From Eumeta japonica (Eukaryota; Arthropoda; Insecta; Lepidoptera; Psychidae), in contig BGZK01000084.1 of assembly GCA_005406025.1 (NCBI GenBank), positions 186,001-250,000 of the forward strand: a DNA stretch of 64,000 nucleotides, given 5' to 3'. The notes below the pieces were generated by a model, which saw only the letters and a list, made by a program, of their open reading frames with translations, ran no database searches and was not told the origin of the DNA. How positions within the stretch are numbered: position 1 is the stretch's first letter; each line of letters opens with the position of its first letter. The position numbers and the translations under genes were made by a program. Shown one piece after another: positions 35,530-45,549 of the stretch.

Positions 35530-36440
35530 ATGAATGCATTCTATATATTAGCAAGTGAAATCGTGAGTAATAGCTAGTACATATGTACTAAAATCTAGCC
35601 AGATGAAGTACACCCATAACTTATAATTCCATAATCATCTTCATTGGACTGGTGCTTCTCTAACTATAAGTGCTGCCGTGATTTTCCTTCCGACGTAATG
35701 CACTAAAATTGTTACTGCTAAAATCCTAAGTTATTTACCGCAAATTAATATGTACTGTATAGCAAATTAACTTATTTCTATTCTGATAAAAGAATCATGT
35801 GTATTTGACCAGTGCTTCTTGAGCTATATATACACAAACAAACAGACAGACAAATATTTTATATAATGTAAATATTAATGGATATAAAAGCCTATCCTTA
35901 ATTACTGACCGATTTATGTGTATGTAAATTCATAGAGCCCAAACCACAAAATCTAAAAATTGGTAACTATTAGATATTCCTCGTATTATATTAATATTGA
36001 TTTACTTAGAATCCTAATTCGGTAACGAATTTTAATATACTTAAAATAAATTAATAATTTTATCCACGTCTTTATCTTGTTTAAGATGAGGATTGGTCCG
36101 CTCTCTTAAATTCTGGGAAACCAAACTAGAAAACCCATTAGAGTATTTAAAATTCCCATATCGTAATGGAAAGCGATAGAATCGTTTATCTTCCAGAACG
36201 TTCCATTTGAACCGAATCACGTTTCGCGGTTGCCGATCCAATGGCGCGTTTAAAAAGCAACGCTGTTGAACTATCCAATGAGGTTTTCGTGAACGTTTTT
36301 CAATGTTACGCAGGGCGTTCAAAAAGACACACACTGATAGAATCATGTACTGTGTAAATACCTACCGAAATCTTGTAGTTCATGGAAAATTTTATATCCT
36401 GTTATAAAAACTAAGATACTTTTCAAAACTAGCGATGGTT
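35530..36440. other. Non-coding stretch
   Basis: A LINE-like tail phrase (AAACAAACAGACAGACAAAT) is at 35835-35854. A minus ORF of 101 codons (36041-36346) with mixed codon use and no recognised domain is the only coding hint. I rate it below 0.2 as a gene. Confidence 0.35.
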
Positions 36441-36454
36441 CATTTTATACATAT

Positions 36455-36665
36455 ACTAGCTTTTGCTCGCGGCTCTACCCGCGTAAATATAAAATGATAA
36501 TTTTTTTGGATAAGATTTGCATGAAATTTGTCATTAGTGAGCGTTTACGTCCCAAAAACCGTGACTATGCCGAATTTCAAATCAGTCAGATGTATAGTTT
36601 CAGAAATGTCGTGATAAGTCAGTCAGTCAGTGGTATTTCGCTTATATATATAGATATAATCAATG
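36455..36665 (-). repeat. Dispersed repeat end with CGGGNAAAAGCTAGT-type tail
   Basis: ATACTAGCTTTTGCTCGCGG followed by CTCTACCCGCG is the reverse complement of the tail found on the hexamer repeats, but here no hexamer array follows. Instead there is a segment with TTTACGTCCCAAAAACCGTG and a short GTCAGTCAGTCAGT run. It may be a related family sharing the same 3' end. Confidence 0.45.
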
Positions 36666-36897
36666 TGCACACGAGTCTTAAATAACAACTAGTGGTATAG
36701 GTCTGGTATCCAACTCCCGTCTCCTGCACTGTAAGAATTAATCGAGATTTTTTGAAGACAAATAAAAAGTAATTAAATTCTTCATTAACTTTATTTGGCA
36801 TATTATGAAAATCGTATAAAAGTATTGTTAAATAACATTAACTCGAATTATTGTATAAATTACCAAAATCACTATTTTTTTAATAAATATAATATAT

Positions 36898-37845
36898 ATT
36901 CACTCCTATTTCCCAGAAGGGTAAGCAGAGACTATAGATTTCCACATGATACGATCTTTTCATATCTCTCTTGCTATACTGACATCCATTAATCTTTTCA
37001 TACAAGCTCATCGATTTTGGATGCTTAAAATTTGGCTCTTTTTTAATATGCCATCAATATGGTCTCCATAGGATTTTCTAGGGTGACCTTTCCATCACAC
37101 ACATTCGCTCTATTGATTTGTTTTGTCGGTCTACTTTCACTCATCCTTTCTAGATGTCCAAACCACCGCAACATACCTCTTTCTACTCCAGTCACTACAT
37201 CTTCCTTCAAACCACACCGCTCTCTGGCATCACCGTTCCTACATCTAACCTTCAGAGACACTCCACATACACTAAGCAGAGATAGTATCTCTACCGCATT
37301 GATCCTACTTTCATTTTCCTTCCCTCATACCCAGCCTTCACCGAAGTATACAAATTCTTTCACTTTTTCAACTCTCTCACTTTCTATAAGTTTATCGTAT
37401 ACAGCGGTGCTTTCGCCTCTTTCAAACACCATCACCTTGTCTTACCAATATTTACTTTCATGCCCTTTTTCTTAGTAGAATCATTCATTTTATTTATCAT
37501 ATGCTGAAGACCGCACGCCGACGACACAAGGATTACTTTGATAGTCGGCGTACAAGAGGCATTTGACAGACAACTCATCCATCCTTAGTCCACGCTCATA
37601 CTCTTGCAAAACATACAGACAGCTATCCATGAAAAGATTGAGTAGCCACGGTGTAACTACAGTAGATATCAAACCAGTCAGTGTGTGCCCCATTTATTCT
37701 GACGCAAGCACTGAAGTTCCTTGCATAAAGATTACAGTGCCGGTATTAATCCATTACTTACACACCACATAATTATGGTTCTCCATTTCTTTTCACTCTA
37801 TCAAAAGTTTTTTCCAAATCCACAATATATATATATATATTTTCT
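36898..37845 (-). mobile_element. RTE-like LINE reverse transcriptase remnant, internally deleted
   Basis: On the minus strand, from high to low coordinates: IVDLEKTFDRVKRN (RT domain, near 37830), INGAHTDWFD, then TPWLLNLFMDSCLYVLQEYE (37660-37590), and LLYADY at about 37550, where the family has the catalytic YADD. The last catalytic Asp is lost by a frame change. Then FERGES, followed by a jump to NESRINAVE and CGLKEDVVTGVERGMLRWFG with HLERM (37235-37115), the C-terminal module. Between VKEFVYFG and the NESRINAVE part a block of the usual protein is missing, an internal deletion near 37325-37335. The 3' end at 36898-36990 matches 33108-33195. The 138-codon plus ORF at 37059 is antisense. 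Confidence 0.8.
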
Positions 37846-39420
37846 CATAAAAAAATCAATTGTCTATTAGAAGCAAATTAATAATAAAAACTAAATCAAT
37901 CTTACGATACATAGTCAGAAAAAACATTTGATTATACATATACACACGTGACTTCCATAAAAGCTCATGGATTTTTTGATACAATGTCTCTTGCATATAT
38001 TTTAATTCTAAAAACTTTAAACTTCAACAACTTTTTACAATTAAACTTATCACATCAACTTAAAATAAATTCGAGTTATCGACAATTAGAGAAACCCTTA
38101 TTAAGGTAGCAAAGAAAAATGTTTTCATGTATAAGGTCTTTACGAACATGTCTTCGTGTAACGATAGAGAGTAGTGCCTGTAATTTAACATTTTTCACGA
38201 AATTATAAAGGAATTAGTAAACTTCATAGGTCGGTCAAAAGTCAACTATCCATAGATCACATTAAGGACAGGCCAATCGGATTTGCCAGTATTTTACCGG
38301 ATCATAATTAAAGCCAATAAATTAAAATCAGTACTAAACCTATCCGGTTTTTATACTCGCAGTTATTTATTGTTTTCATTTACGATTCAATCGTAGTCCG
38401 ATTGTACGAGTAACAAAATAAGTGGTGTTCAGTCTGACAGAATGTATGCTCTACGTGAAGTTACCAAATCCCGCACCGTGTATCTCCCGAAATGTTTGAA
38501 ATCGGTGTAGAAATAATATAACGAAAATAAATGACGATACAAAAAGCGGTCCGAAATCTCGCTTGTATGTTCTTCCGACACCTTCTGTGCGAGGTTTTCG
38601 ATAACCTTGAATAATTATTTCGGCGATCGGACGCCGCCGGAGGCCGCGGCCGAGGGCACTCGCCGCGAGCGCCCTCCACTCGCTCGCAAATTGCGTGAAA
38701 CTGTTGACTCAGATCTTGACAAACTTTTCGATAATATTATCCGTTTCTTAGATTTTTAAATTTATTTTCTGTAATACAGAACAGCTTTCAATAAAGTACT
38801 AATCTATACACATAATAAAATCGCGAACGAGCCGTGCCTGTACATCAAATATTTTTTCAATAAATCAATTTATGCACATTGTACTTACGTCTGTCTATAT
38901 TTTTGTGCGTTTGTGCAAGCTAACCTCAGAAACGGCTTAACTAATCTGAATGCTGTTTTCACTGATGTATTATATCGAGCTTCCCGTTATATAACAAACA
39001 AAAAAGCTATATTAATCTATACATAATCTATATATACATCGATCTCTTGAATTATGTATGGTATTTAGTAGCTTGATTGAAAATAATTAATGAAAATAAT
39101 TTATGGAGACTATTCTGTACTCATATCTGTAAATATACTTATTTGGTAGTTTTGATTACCATAAAATAAAAAACTTTACAGGTAATTTTCTTTGGTTTTC
39201 TTGTGTTTTACTAAAGTCTAGTGATTATGAACATTATTTAATTCTAACGTAAAAGTAGGTATAATATATAGGATGTTACGAAATCGGAAGGAGTGTCTTT
39301 TTTGGGTATTTTTAAATATTATACGTTAATATTATTATACGTATAGGCTGAATAGAAATAAAAAAAAATCCTATAATTTTCCTTTCATATGTATAAATTG
39401 CGAATATCACTTTCACTAAA
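37846..39420. other. Non-coding stretch
   Basis: A (TA)n run at about 37828-37842 borders the LINE. A CpG-rich patch at 38625-38690 (GGACGCCGCCGGAGGCCGCG) stands alone. A leader-type repeat phrase (TTTTGTGCGTTTGTGCAAGC) with CAGAAACGGCTTAACTAATC lies at 38900-38950, a leader of the hexamer family or a relative. Otherwise nothing. Confidence 0.4.
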
Positions 39421-39727
39421 GGGTAACCTCTAAAATAGCCTAAATTTTATTTTGATACTAACATTTGTCTCAGTTACGTCCGAAACGAAACCGCGACCGG
39501 TAGAAGAATTTAAATCTTAAGCGAAACGGAGACCAGAATCGAGATTCGAGTTAGGAAGGAGTCGAAGTCGAGAACAGGACCTATATACAAATCGAGTGTA
39601 GGATCGGATCGGTATCGAGTACGGGTCAGTGATCCGGACCATGATCGGAAGCGCGATCAGTCGACGCACAAAATGGACGAATCTATTCTATATCCACGCG
39701 TACGGAACCGCGGGAGGATGCTAGTGA
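39421..39727 (+). repeat. Hexamer-array dispersed repeat, copy 6
   Basis: Leader ATAGCCTAAATTTTATTTTG at 39435-39454 is nearly identical to 51852-51871. The array (CGAAACCGCGACCG, GAGATTCGAGTTAGG, GATCGGATCGGTATCGAG and so on) covers 39480-39665. The tail GGAACCGCGGGAGGATGCTAGT, read as two overlapping parts, closes at about 39725. It is a full leader-array-tail copy. Confidence 0.7.
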
Positions 39728-39765
39728 TTTATATGAAAATTTTAAATGCTCTGCAATTTTATTGA

Positions 39766-39900
39766 AAGCTCGCTTTTGCCCGTGGATTTATAGCACCAAT
39801 CACGGTTCCACTCTCGGTTCTGCTCGAGCTTTCAGTGTTGATGCCGGTTATGATCCCGTTTCTTGTTTCCTATCTGAAGCTAGCCCCGTCTCGACCAGGG
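39766..39900 (-). repeat. Hexamer-array dispersed repeat, copy 7 (reverse, tail to tail)
   Basis: CTCGCTTTTGCCCGTGGA is the reverse complement of the tail. It is followed by pyrimidine-strand hexamers (GGTTCCACTCTCGGTTCTGC, GGTTATGATCCCG). Only about 40 bp separates it from the tail of copy 6, so the two copies face each other tail to tail. Confidence 0.6.
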
Positions 39901-40140
39901 AGCCGTTAACGTGATCCATTTTTCATAAAACTAAAGTAATGCTTCTTTCTTCCAAATTACCAGAATAAAAAGTGCTGCAGTTCGATTATCGGAATGAAAA
40001 TTAACCACAACTTGGCATCCATAATACAATTGTACATTTCGTAACAAACAATTGTGCCATTAAGCCGCTGCAAAATTTTTTCCAATCTGTTTCAGTTTAC
40101 TCCTTAAAAATAGGAATAAGCTGCCAGAGATTATATAAGT

Positions 40141-40612
40141 TTTTGACGTGACAACGTCTTAAATTAGGTTGCGGCTGGGAGTCACTTATGAAAAAGTGTA
40201 ACGCTCGGTAACGTTACGATGAGTCACCGAACGAGAGAGAGGCCGGCCGAATGCCTTGCGTCTCTCTCCCACTCAACTATGATCGGTCTGCCGCGCGCTG
40301 CACTAGAGAATTAGTGCATAGCTTGCAAATGTATTGCAAGTTATTGTATGTATATTTGTATATAAATACGTATGTATGTGTAAAGGTAAAATAAAATTTT
40401 GTTAATATGAAATTCAGTGCGAGATTCTTTGTATAAATTAATGTTTTAAATATAATTCTTTGTATAAATAAATGTTTTAAATTGTTACTATTATTTCATC
40501 CTTCTTCCTACTATACGAATGAATATTCACATTAAAATGATTTTACCACTCAAAGTCGTTGTCACGTAAAACTTTCGCCCGTATACCGACTTTACAGGCA
40601 ACCAATTTTTTT
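40141..40612 (+). repeat. ~470-bp high-copy-type repeat, copy B
   Basis: It starts TTTTGACGTGACAACGTC and ends GACTTTACAGGCAACCAA followed by a T-run. It is nearly identical to the reverse complement of 28384-28857, with a handful of substitutions and 1-2 bp indels by eye. This suggests both inserted recently compared with the decayed LINEs around them. The TTCTTTGTATAAAT-x-AATG unit is doubled inside, as in copy A. Confidence 0.75.
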
Positions 40613-40656
40613 ATGAGTACTTGATCTATTGTACTACATTTAACACTATGTTCAAT

Positions 40657-40738
40657 TGTGGCGTGTCTCAGCGATTTAAGGCACTGGTTAAAGGCACCAT
40701 TCTCTTCGGAGGCGTGGGTTCGAATCTCACGGCTGCTA
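40657..40738 (+). tRNA. tRNA-Leu(AAG)-like gene, probably a pseudogene
   Basis: The stretch follows tRNA-Leu(AAG) along its whole length. The D-arm region ends in TTTAAGGC, the anticodon arm CTGGTTAAAGGCACCA keeps AAG at the expected place, and the long variable arm TCTCTTCGGAGG forms its hairpin. The T arm GTGGGTTCGAATCTCAC is intact, with B box GGTTCGAATC. The acceptor stem TGTGGCG/GGCTGCT has mismatches at both ends and two wobble pairs. The D stem is poor, and the invariant GG of the D loop is changed to GA. I infer a decayed or diverged copy. A T-run follows immediately. Confidence 0.5.
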
Positions 40739-40742
40739 GAAG

Positions 40743-40751
40743 TTTTTTTTT
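40743..40751 (+). terminator. RNA polymerase III T-run
   Basis: Nine consecutive T residues start 5 nt after the discriminator base of the tRNA-Leu-like sequence. This position is what a true tRNA gene would have and argues against the sequence being merely a SINE head. Confidence 0.55.
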
Positions 40752-40754
40752 AAC

Positions 40755-42460
40755 TCTTTAAAAATGTTTTCACAATAATTCATAACATTTTTATAACCGA
40801 AAATTGTAATAATTATTTCATATAACGGTATCTAAAATTGTAGTTGGATACCACCTAATTAATTAACAAGGGTTAATTATAATTGCAAAAATTTCGGTTT
40901 AGGCTTGCCATTTTCACAATGGTATAAGAGCCTTTTATGTAACATGATTTATGTATTATACTTTACCGTATGAATATAAATAACTGTGAATAAATGTGTA
41001 AACATTTTTTCACTATTATAATATATACATTTTTTTACAGTCGTGCATAAAAGCTGACACACACAATTTTTTAAAGTTACTTTAATGAAAAACTTCTTGC
41101 AGTTATGTCTAGAATATAAGTTACATGTATTCAAAGTTTTATGTAAGTTACACTTATGTAACCTTGAATACGTAAAGAACACTCACAAAGAAAATTTAAT
41201 TCCTTCGTAATTTTACACACACTCGCACGCACGCATGCACACACACATGTACATCTGTTTGTGTATATATATATGTAAAGTGAGTGTGTTTATATTGTAA
41301 ATATTTGAACACACTTATTCTGTTTAGCACACCTGCGCCAAATGCACGTTTTTGGTCTATATTTCCATGTCATTTTGTAAAGGCATCCAAAAATACTTCC
41401 ACATTAAATTATTTTATCAAGAAAGCAGAGCACAGATTTAATCGACTTCTATCTAGTATTTAAGATCTTGTGAAAAGCTTTGAATATAATAAGTTGTCAG
41501 AAGCGACAGAGGTCTCCCTCTCGTCGGCGGGAAATGTAATTTACTCTGAAATTAAAAAAAAAAACCTCCGCTTTGTTATTATAAACATTTGTTGTGCAAT
41601 TAAACCTCCAAATTAGTAATTCTCCTGTACCAACATCGTCGAAGTTTCTAACAAAGCGCATAAATTAAATCTATAAATTAATTTTAGCGGCACGTTTTCA
41701 GCATCGATGTTTACGGATGGGCCGACAAGGATAAAATAGCGACCCTCTTCAAAATCTTACAAATCTTAAAATGGTGAGAGACGTCGCGTTGCACGGTCAA
41801 GTTGGGCATGTTCCGAAGTAAAATTTATTGAAGGATCTTGTTGCGGTGTAACATTGTACAAAAATTTTGAATCGCCCGGTTTTTCATGTATTATAAAAGT
41901 GTGCGGAACACGGGAAAGTGATGAAGTAGTTTCTACTAATATATATTAGCTTAAAAATAAAAGTAATACAGCCTGGCTCTTGTAAGTTTCTTACTAAATT
42001 CCTTGGATACACTTCAGTTTTCAGAAGGGAGTATATGAAAAATTGGTTTATTAGACCTTGTGAAGCAAAATCTGTTCGTTGTCCCATCAATGTTCTGCAT
42101 ATAATGGACGTTTAAATTTCATTCTTTAGGCTTATGTAAAATAAAGTTAAACCTTATAACGTCGCCAGATAAGAAATAAAACGATTATTCGAAAAAAGTG
42201 TAACGAATAATTAATAATAACGTAATAAAGTAATAACGAATGTGTAGAAACCGTATGATTTACACTATAACCCGTCAATCTATGATACTGTCATGGTTTC
42301 CTCAAAAGAATGCTAGAAAATAAAATTCGCTATGTATTTAGTATTATAAGTTTTCTTTCACTATAGCTGTCATTCTGTAACATTAACTGTGCTGAACGTG
42401 CAGTCATTTAAATAAGTCGTTGAGATGGAATAGAAATAAAAGTATTGGATTGTGTCGAAA
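40755..42460. other. Non-coding stretch with CA-type microsatellite
   Basis: At 41215-41300 an irregular repeat ACACACTCGCACGCACGCAT, then ACACACACATGTAC and a TATATATATATG run, forms a compound microsatellite. A 12-nt duplicated piece (CAAATCTTA) is near 41755. Other ORFs (40949-41182, 41884-42090, both minus) are AT-rich without motif. Confidence 0.4.
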
Positions 42461-42464
42461 TCTA

Positions 42465-42470
42465 TTTATT
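42465..42470 (-). promoter_or_regulatory. Poly(A) signal AATAAA
   Basis: On the minus strand AATAAA lies about 112 nt downstream of the stop codon of the 99-codon ORF. The distance is compact and usual for insect genes. On its own the hexamer is weak evidence in AT-rich DNA. Confidence 0.4.
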
Positions 42471-42582
42471 TCATTAGCTTAATACGTATATCTGTTCCAC
42501 GACGAATTCTTGATCCATGATCACTGAAATATTACAAAGAAAGCAATGCATACGCCGATAACAACGTTCAATTTTCGATTGC

Positions 42583-42882
42583 CTATTCGACGGACAAGTT
42601 AGGGGGAGCTATTTCATGGTCGACCTGAAGAAACAGAACCTGCACGTCGTCGGCCACTCGAAACGAATCAGCGACTATGGCGACGCAGTGGCCGACGAGG
42701 GTGAGCACGTCCCCGACGAAGGCCACGAACAGTCCGTCGGGTCCGATGACGTTCCTTCCGACGAAGCTCAGCAGGAATCCGAAAAGGGCGAAGCTGTTGC
42801 TCAACGAGGTGACGCACACCTCGTAGCCGCTCATATTAGGACCGATGCGGACGTAATTGTAGGCTTTGTTGAATAGAGACAT
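42583..42882 (-). CDS. Small hydrophobic protein of unknown function (99 aa)
   Basis: This is the most gene-like ORF of the window. It starts MSLFNKAYNYVRIGPNMSGY and has a stop a few tens of bases upstream in frame, so the ATG is the only in-frame start. An A stands at -3. Codons favour C or G at the third position (about 70 percent by eye: GTC, TTC, AAC, GGC, GCC), in contrast to the AT-rich flanks. Residues about 30-72 are mostly hydrophobic, with two possible membrane-associated segments (SFALFGFLLSFVG and LFVAFVGDVLTLVGHCVAIV) split by RNVIGPDG. The C-terminus is polar and acidic. A poly(A) signal follows. I do not recognise the family. The opposite strand carries an 86-codon acidic ORF over the same bases that cannot be excluded. 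It could also be one exon of a larger gene. Confidence 0.5.
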   Translation of the reverse strand: MSLFNKAYNYVRIGPNMSGYEVCVTSLSNSFALFGFLLSFVGRNVIGPDGLFVAFVGDVLTLVGHCVAIVADSFRVADDVQVLFLQVDHEIAPPNLSVE

Positions 42883-42899
42883 AATGCGCGATTCTCTTG

Positions 42900-44415
42900 C
42901 ACACGCCCTTATCTCTATCCGGCTTAGGTTTTCGTACAGTCTCGTAGATTATTGAACTTTCAGGTTATTCGATATCTCTATATGCGAATAACTCATAATA
43001 CTCGCCCTTAAGAACACCTAATTGCACTTAAGAGTAAACTGCTTGCCGTGTCTTGCATCGGACATCCACATTTTTAAAGAGATTGCTGAAACAATTTTTG
43101 TTTGTCTTCGTGGACGCCGTTAATTTAAGCTAATTTGTTTTATTCCATGATTATTTATCTACGGTTTAGTGGCTGAAGATGTACAGTTTTTTTTAATTAT
43201 TTTGAGTGTGACCGCCCTTGAGCTGTGTCAGATTTCAATATTGTCACAATTTGTTGTCTGCCAAATTGACGTTTACGCCTTGTGATATTTGTCGAGGGTA
43301 ATAAACATACATATACGTCCTTTCTTATCGACCAATAGGGTTGGTTGAAATCTTCGTAGATTTATTATGTTTGTCGATATCTTATATCGTCAATGTCGTA
43401 AATAGTTTAATCTATCAGCTTTACTGTTAGTTACATTTACCAAGTAATTCGATCACAGCAACCAGACAACTGAAGCCCGTAGCCGATCATTGTTTTTCGT
43501 TCATCTTCTACTTCTGGGCATCTGTAGCGTATCCGCGACTTCGTACACATGATTTTTCAGATTTACTCTTAGTCATCCATTTCGAATGATTTCCTGTAAG
43601 AACCCCATTAAAATCAGTTCAATAATAAGGATATTAGTGTCTTTCAGCAGACCAACAAACAAACCACACGACCATTTTTTTTTAAATGGTTAATTCCGTT
43701 AAAATAAAAAATAAAATCAATTAATCTTCCTGTTTCGCCCTAGAAAATTTTTCGATATATACATTCAGCGTGTAGACACGCTGATTCTACAGTCTTACTG
43801 AATGTACAGATTGACAAGCTTTATTTGTTGGACACCCACGCTGGCCCAGGGCAAGATGGGGACTGGTACGATGACAGTGTCCAAGACCGATAAATAAAAA
43901 TGCGATTCAATACAAAAACTTATGCAAAGAATATAATCATTGTTATATTTTTAAAAGCTTTGTATTTTTGTGTATGTAAAATGTTACTGATCTTGCCGAG
44001 AACGTTGTTTAAAATTCAAAGAACTCAAAAACACACGAATAAGTACATGTTCGAGCGCTCCAAGAATAAAAATAGCGGGAAGTTTTAATGATAGTTGTTA
44101 TACTAGAAACTGACCGAATCTTTTGTGACTTTGAACCGTTATAAACTATATATTTATAAAAAACCTCGTTCACTGTAATTTTTCATCCTTGTTTTCATTA
44201 TCATAGAGATAAATACTACCATATTTATCTCTATGATGATGAAATACTCAAGATAGAACACACTCAAGAAATAATCATAGGGTCCATCCAGTGTGATCAT
44301 TTGGCAGCACCGATGCCAAACCTTCATTTTTAAATGCAATGCTGTGGTTGATCAACACTAATTTCTTAGTTTTTGGTGTTTCCAAAAGTTGTAAAATTCG
44401 TTGATTAACTAAAAA
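42900..44415. other. Non-coding stretch
   Basis: It includes the probable 5' side of the small minus-strand gene (42883-43080) without a clear TATA. At 43825-43890 a GC-richer bit (CACGCTGGCCCAGGGCAAGATGGGG, in two parts) looks like a transposon fragment but cannot be placed. The hairpin at 44201-44236 is listed separately. Confidence 0.35.
44201..44236. repeat. Perfect 15-bp hairpin with 6-nt loop
   Basis: TCATAGAGATAAATA and TATTTATCTCTATGA pair perfectly. Pairing continues outward for about nine more positions with two mismatches (TTTTCATTA against TGATGAAAT), giving a stem of about 24 bp. It is shorter than most insect pre-miRNAs and has no visible star/loop geometry. A small foldback is the simplest reading. 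Confidence 0.65.
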
Positions 44416-44419
44416 AAAA

Positions 44420-44500
44420 GTGTGTGTGTGTATTAGTGTACACACGTAAGAAGTGAAACTTCTTTATGACATCATTTTGCGAAAAATGATTTACTATTTG
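44420..44500 (+). repeat. TG-tract plus GTGAAACTTC repeat
   Basis: A TGTGTGTGTG run is followed by ACACACGTAAGAAGTGAAACTT, then CTTTATGACATCATTTTGCG. The same order (TG tract, ACACACGGTAA, GTGAAACTT) occurs at 14030-14085. Confidence 0.5.
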
Positions 44501-44944
44501 CAACTTCACAGAAATTGGTTGAATAAAGCTAAATTAGATAAAGTTTATGCGAAAGGCTTTTACTATCATAGATATGGATACAAAAATAATACAATTATTT
44601 CACCTTTCTGTTACTAAGATTATAGCATTTCATTCATTATAATAGAATTATTACTATTATTGTTATCGTTATTAAATATTTTTGTAATTAATGGCTTAAC
44701 TCACTGATATTTACAATCAAAAACTAAGGTTAACTTGAAATAACCTTAAAAAAAATAAATACCGTAATCACACCCACGTGTTGAATGTATTAGAAAAAAG
44801 GTTTAATTACTTACTTCTGTTAGAAATCCACTGGAATTAGAATAAATATCTTTTATTCTTTTTGCCAATAACTTTATAAATTTTTTTTCGCTAATCACTT
44901 AATTTAATTATTATTTGTCACGTCACTACTGAGTTTCAGAAATA

Positions 44945-45155
44945 GAAATTTTCAGAGTTTCATGTAGGAGACTTGGTAATGGTATATGTACCTAGAAGGG
45001 TGATAGGTAAAACTTTTCAACTAATGCGATGTTATAAAGGGCCATATAGAATTGTAGGAAAATTATCGAACGCTACATATAAAATAGAGTCACTCAATGA
45101 AAGAATGTGAGATATAGTTCATGTATGTCGGTTGAAAAGGTTTCAACTTAGATAA
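44945..45155 (+). mobile_element. Ty3/gypsy-type integrase C-terminal remnant
   Basis: The frame reads FHVGDLVMVYVP, a gap, KTFQLMRCYKGPYRIVGKLS, then TYKIESL, DIVHVCRLKRF and a stop at 45153. This is the GPY/F module at the end of gypsy-type integrases (F-x-VGD-x-V, then L-x-x-x-YxGPYRVV, then the VHV-x-RLK ending). An in-frame TGA at 45108-45110, most easily explained by decay of a CpG codon, breaks the frame. No protease, RT or integrase catalytic core is seen upstream, so only the end of pol is left. Confidence 0.75.
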
Positions 45156-45159
45156 TAGG

Positions 45160-45545
45160 AAAATGTAATATATACAAACTGTAAATAGATCTAGGGTGTT
45201 GACAAAAAGTATATGTAACAGGTGGCCTTAGTAACAATTATGTTTATGCCACGATGACATTAATAAAATTGAATAAATATGGCGTGTAACGGAAAAATGT
45301 TACCCAGAAATAAAGATGGCGCGTAACAGATAAAGATGGCGCGTAACAGAAAAACGTTACATTGCTACAAAATTTCTCCCATACGCCGATAAAGAAGTTT
45401 CACTTCAAATATTTAAGCGTATGTTATTGTATATAATGATTGTACACTAAAATATAATTATTTAAGTAATATTATCAATAAATAGTTTACAATGTACAGT
45501 GTGAATAAAGAACTTTGTTATTCTTTGTTTATATAGGAAAATGAA
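45160..45545 (+). mobile_element. Probable 3' LTR of the gypsy remnant
   Basis: The sequence lies where the 3' LTR should be, directly after the integrase stop. It contains a doubled 20-bp unit ATAAAGATGGCGCGTAACAG (45311-45350), a TATA-like GTATATAATG (about 45430) and an AATAAA near 45505. LTR borders cannot be fixed because no second LTR is present. TGTAACA at 45214 or TGTTGAC at 45197 are candidate starts. Confidence 0.45.
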
Positions 45546-45549
45546 TAAT

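Noticed and set aside
36041..36346. 101-codon minus ORF
   Set aside because: No recognisable motif, mixed codon use and no clear splice or poly(A) context. It is kept only as a remark in the stretch description.
37059..37475. 138-codon Ser/Thr/Pro-rich ORF on the plus strand
   Set aside because: It is antisense to the RTE-like reverse transcriptase C-terminus, whose motifs are clear on the minus strand.
40657..40751. tRNA-Leu-like sequence as head of a SINE
   Set aside because: A SINE body should follow the head. Here a T-run terminator comes 5 nt after the discriminator base, so a tRNA gene or pseudogene fits better.
42616..42876. 86-codon acidic ORF on the plus strand
   Set aside because: It mirrors the 99-codon minus ORF. 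The minus strand has better third-position bias, a start with an upstream stop and a poly(A) signal. I keep it only as an alternative reading.
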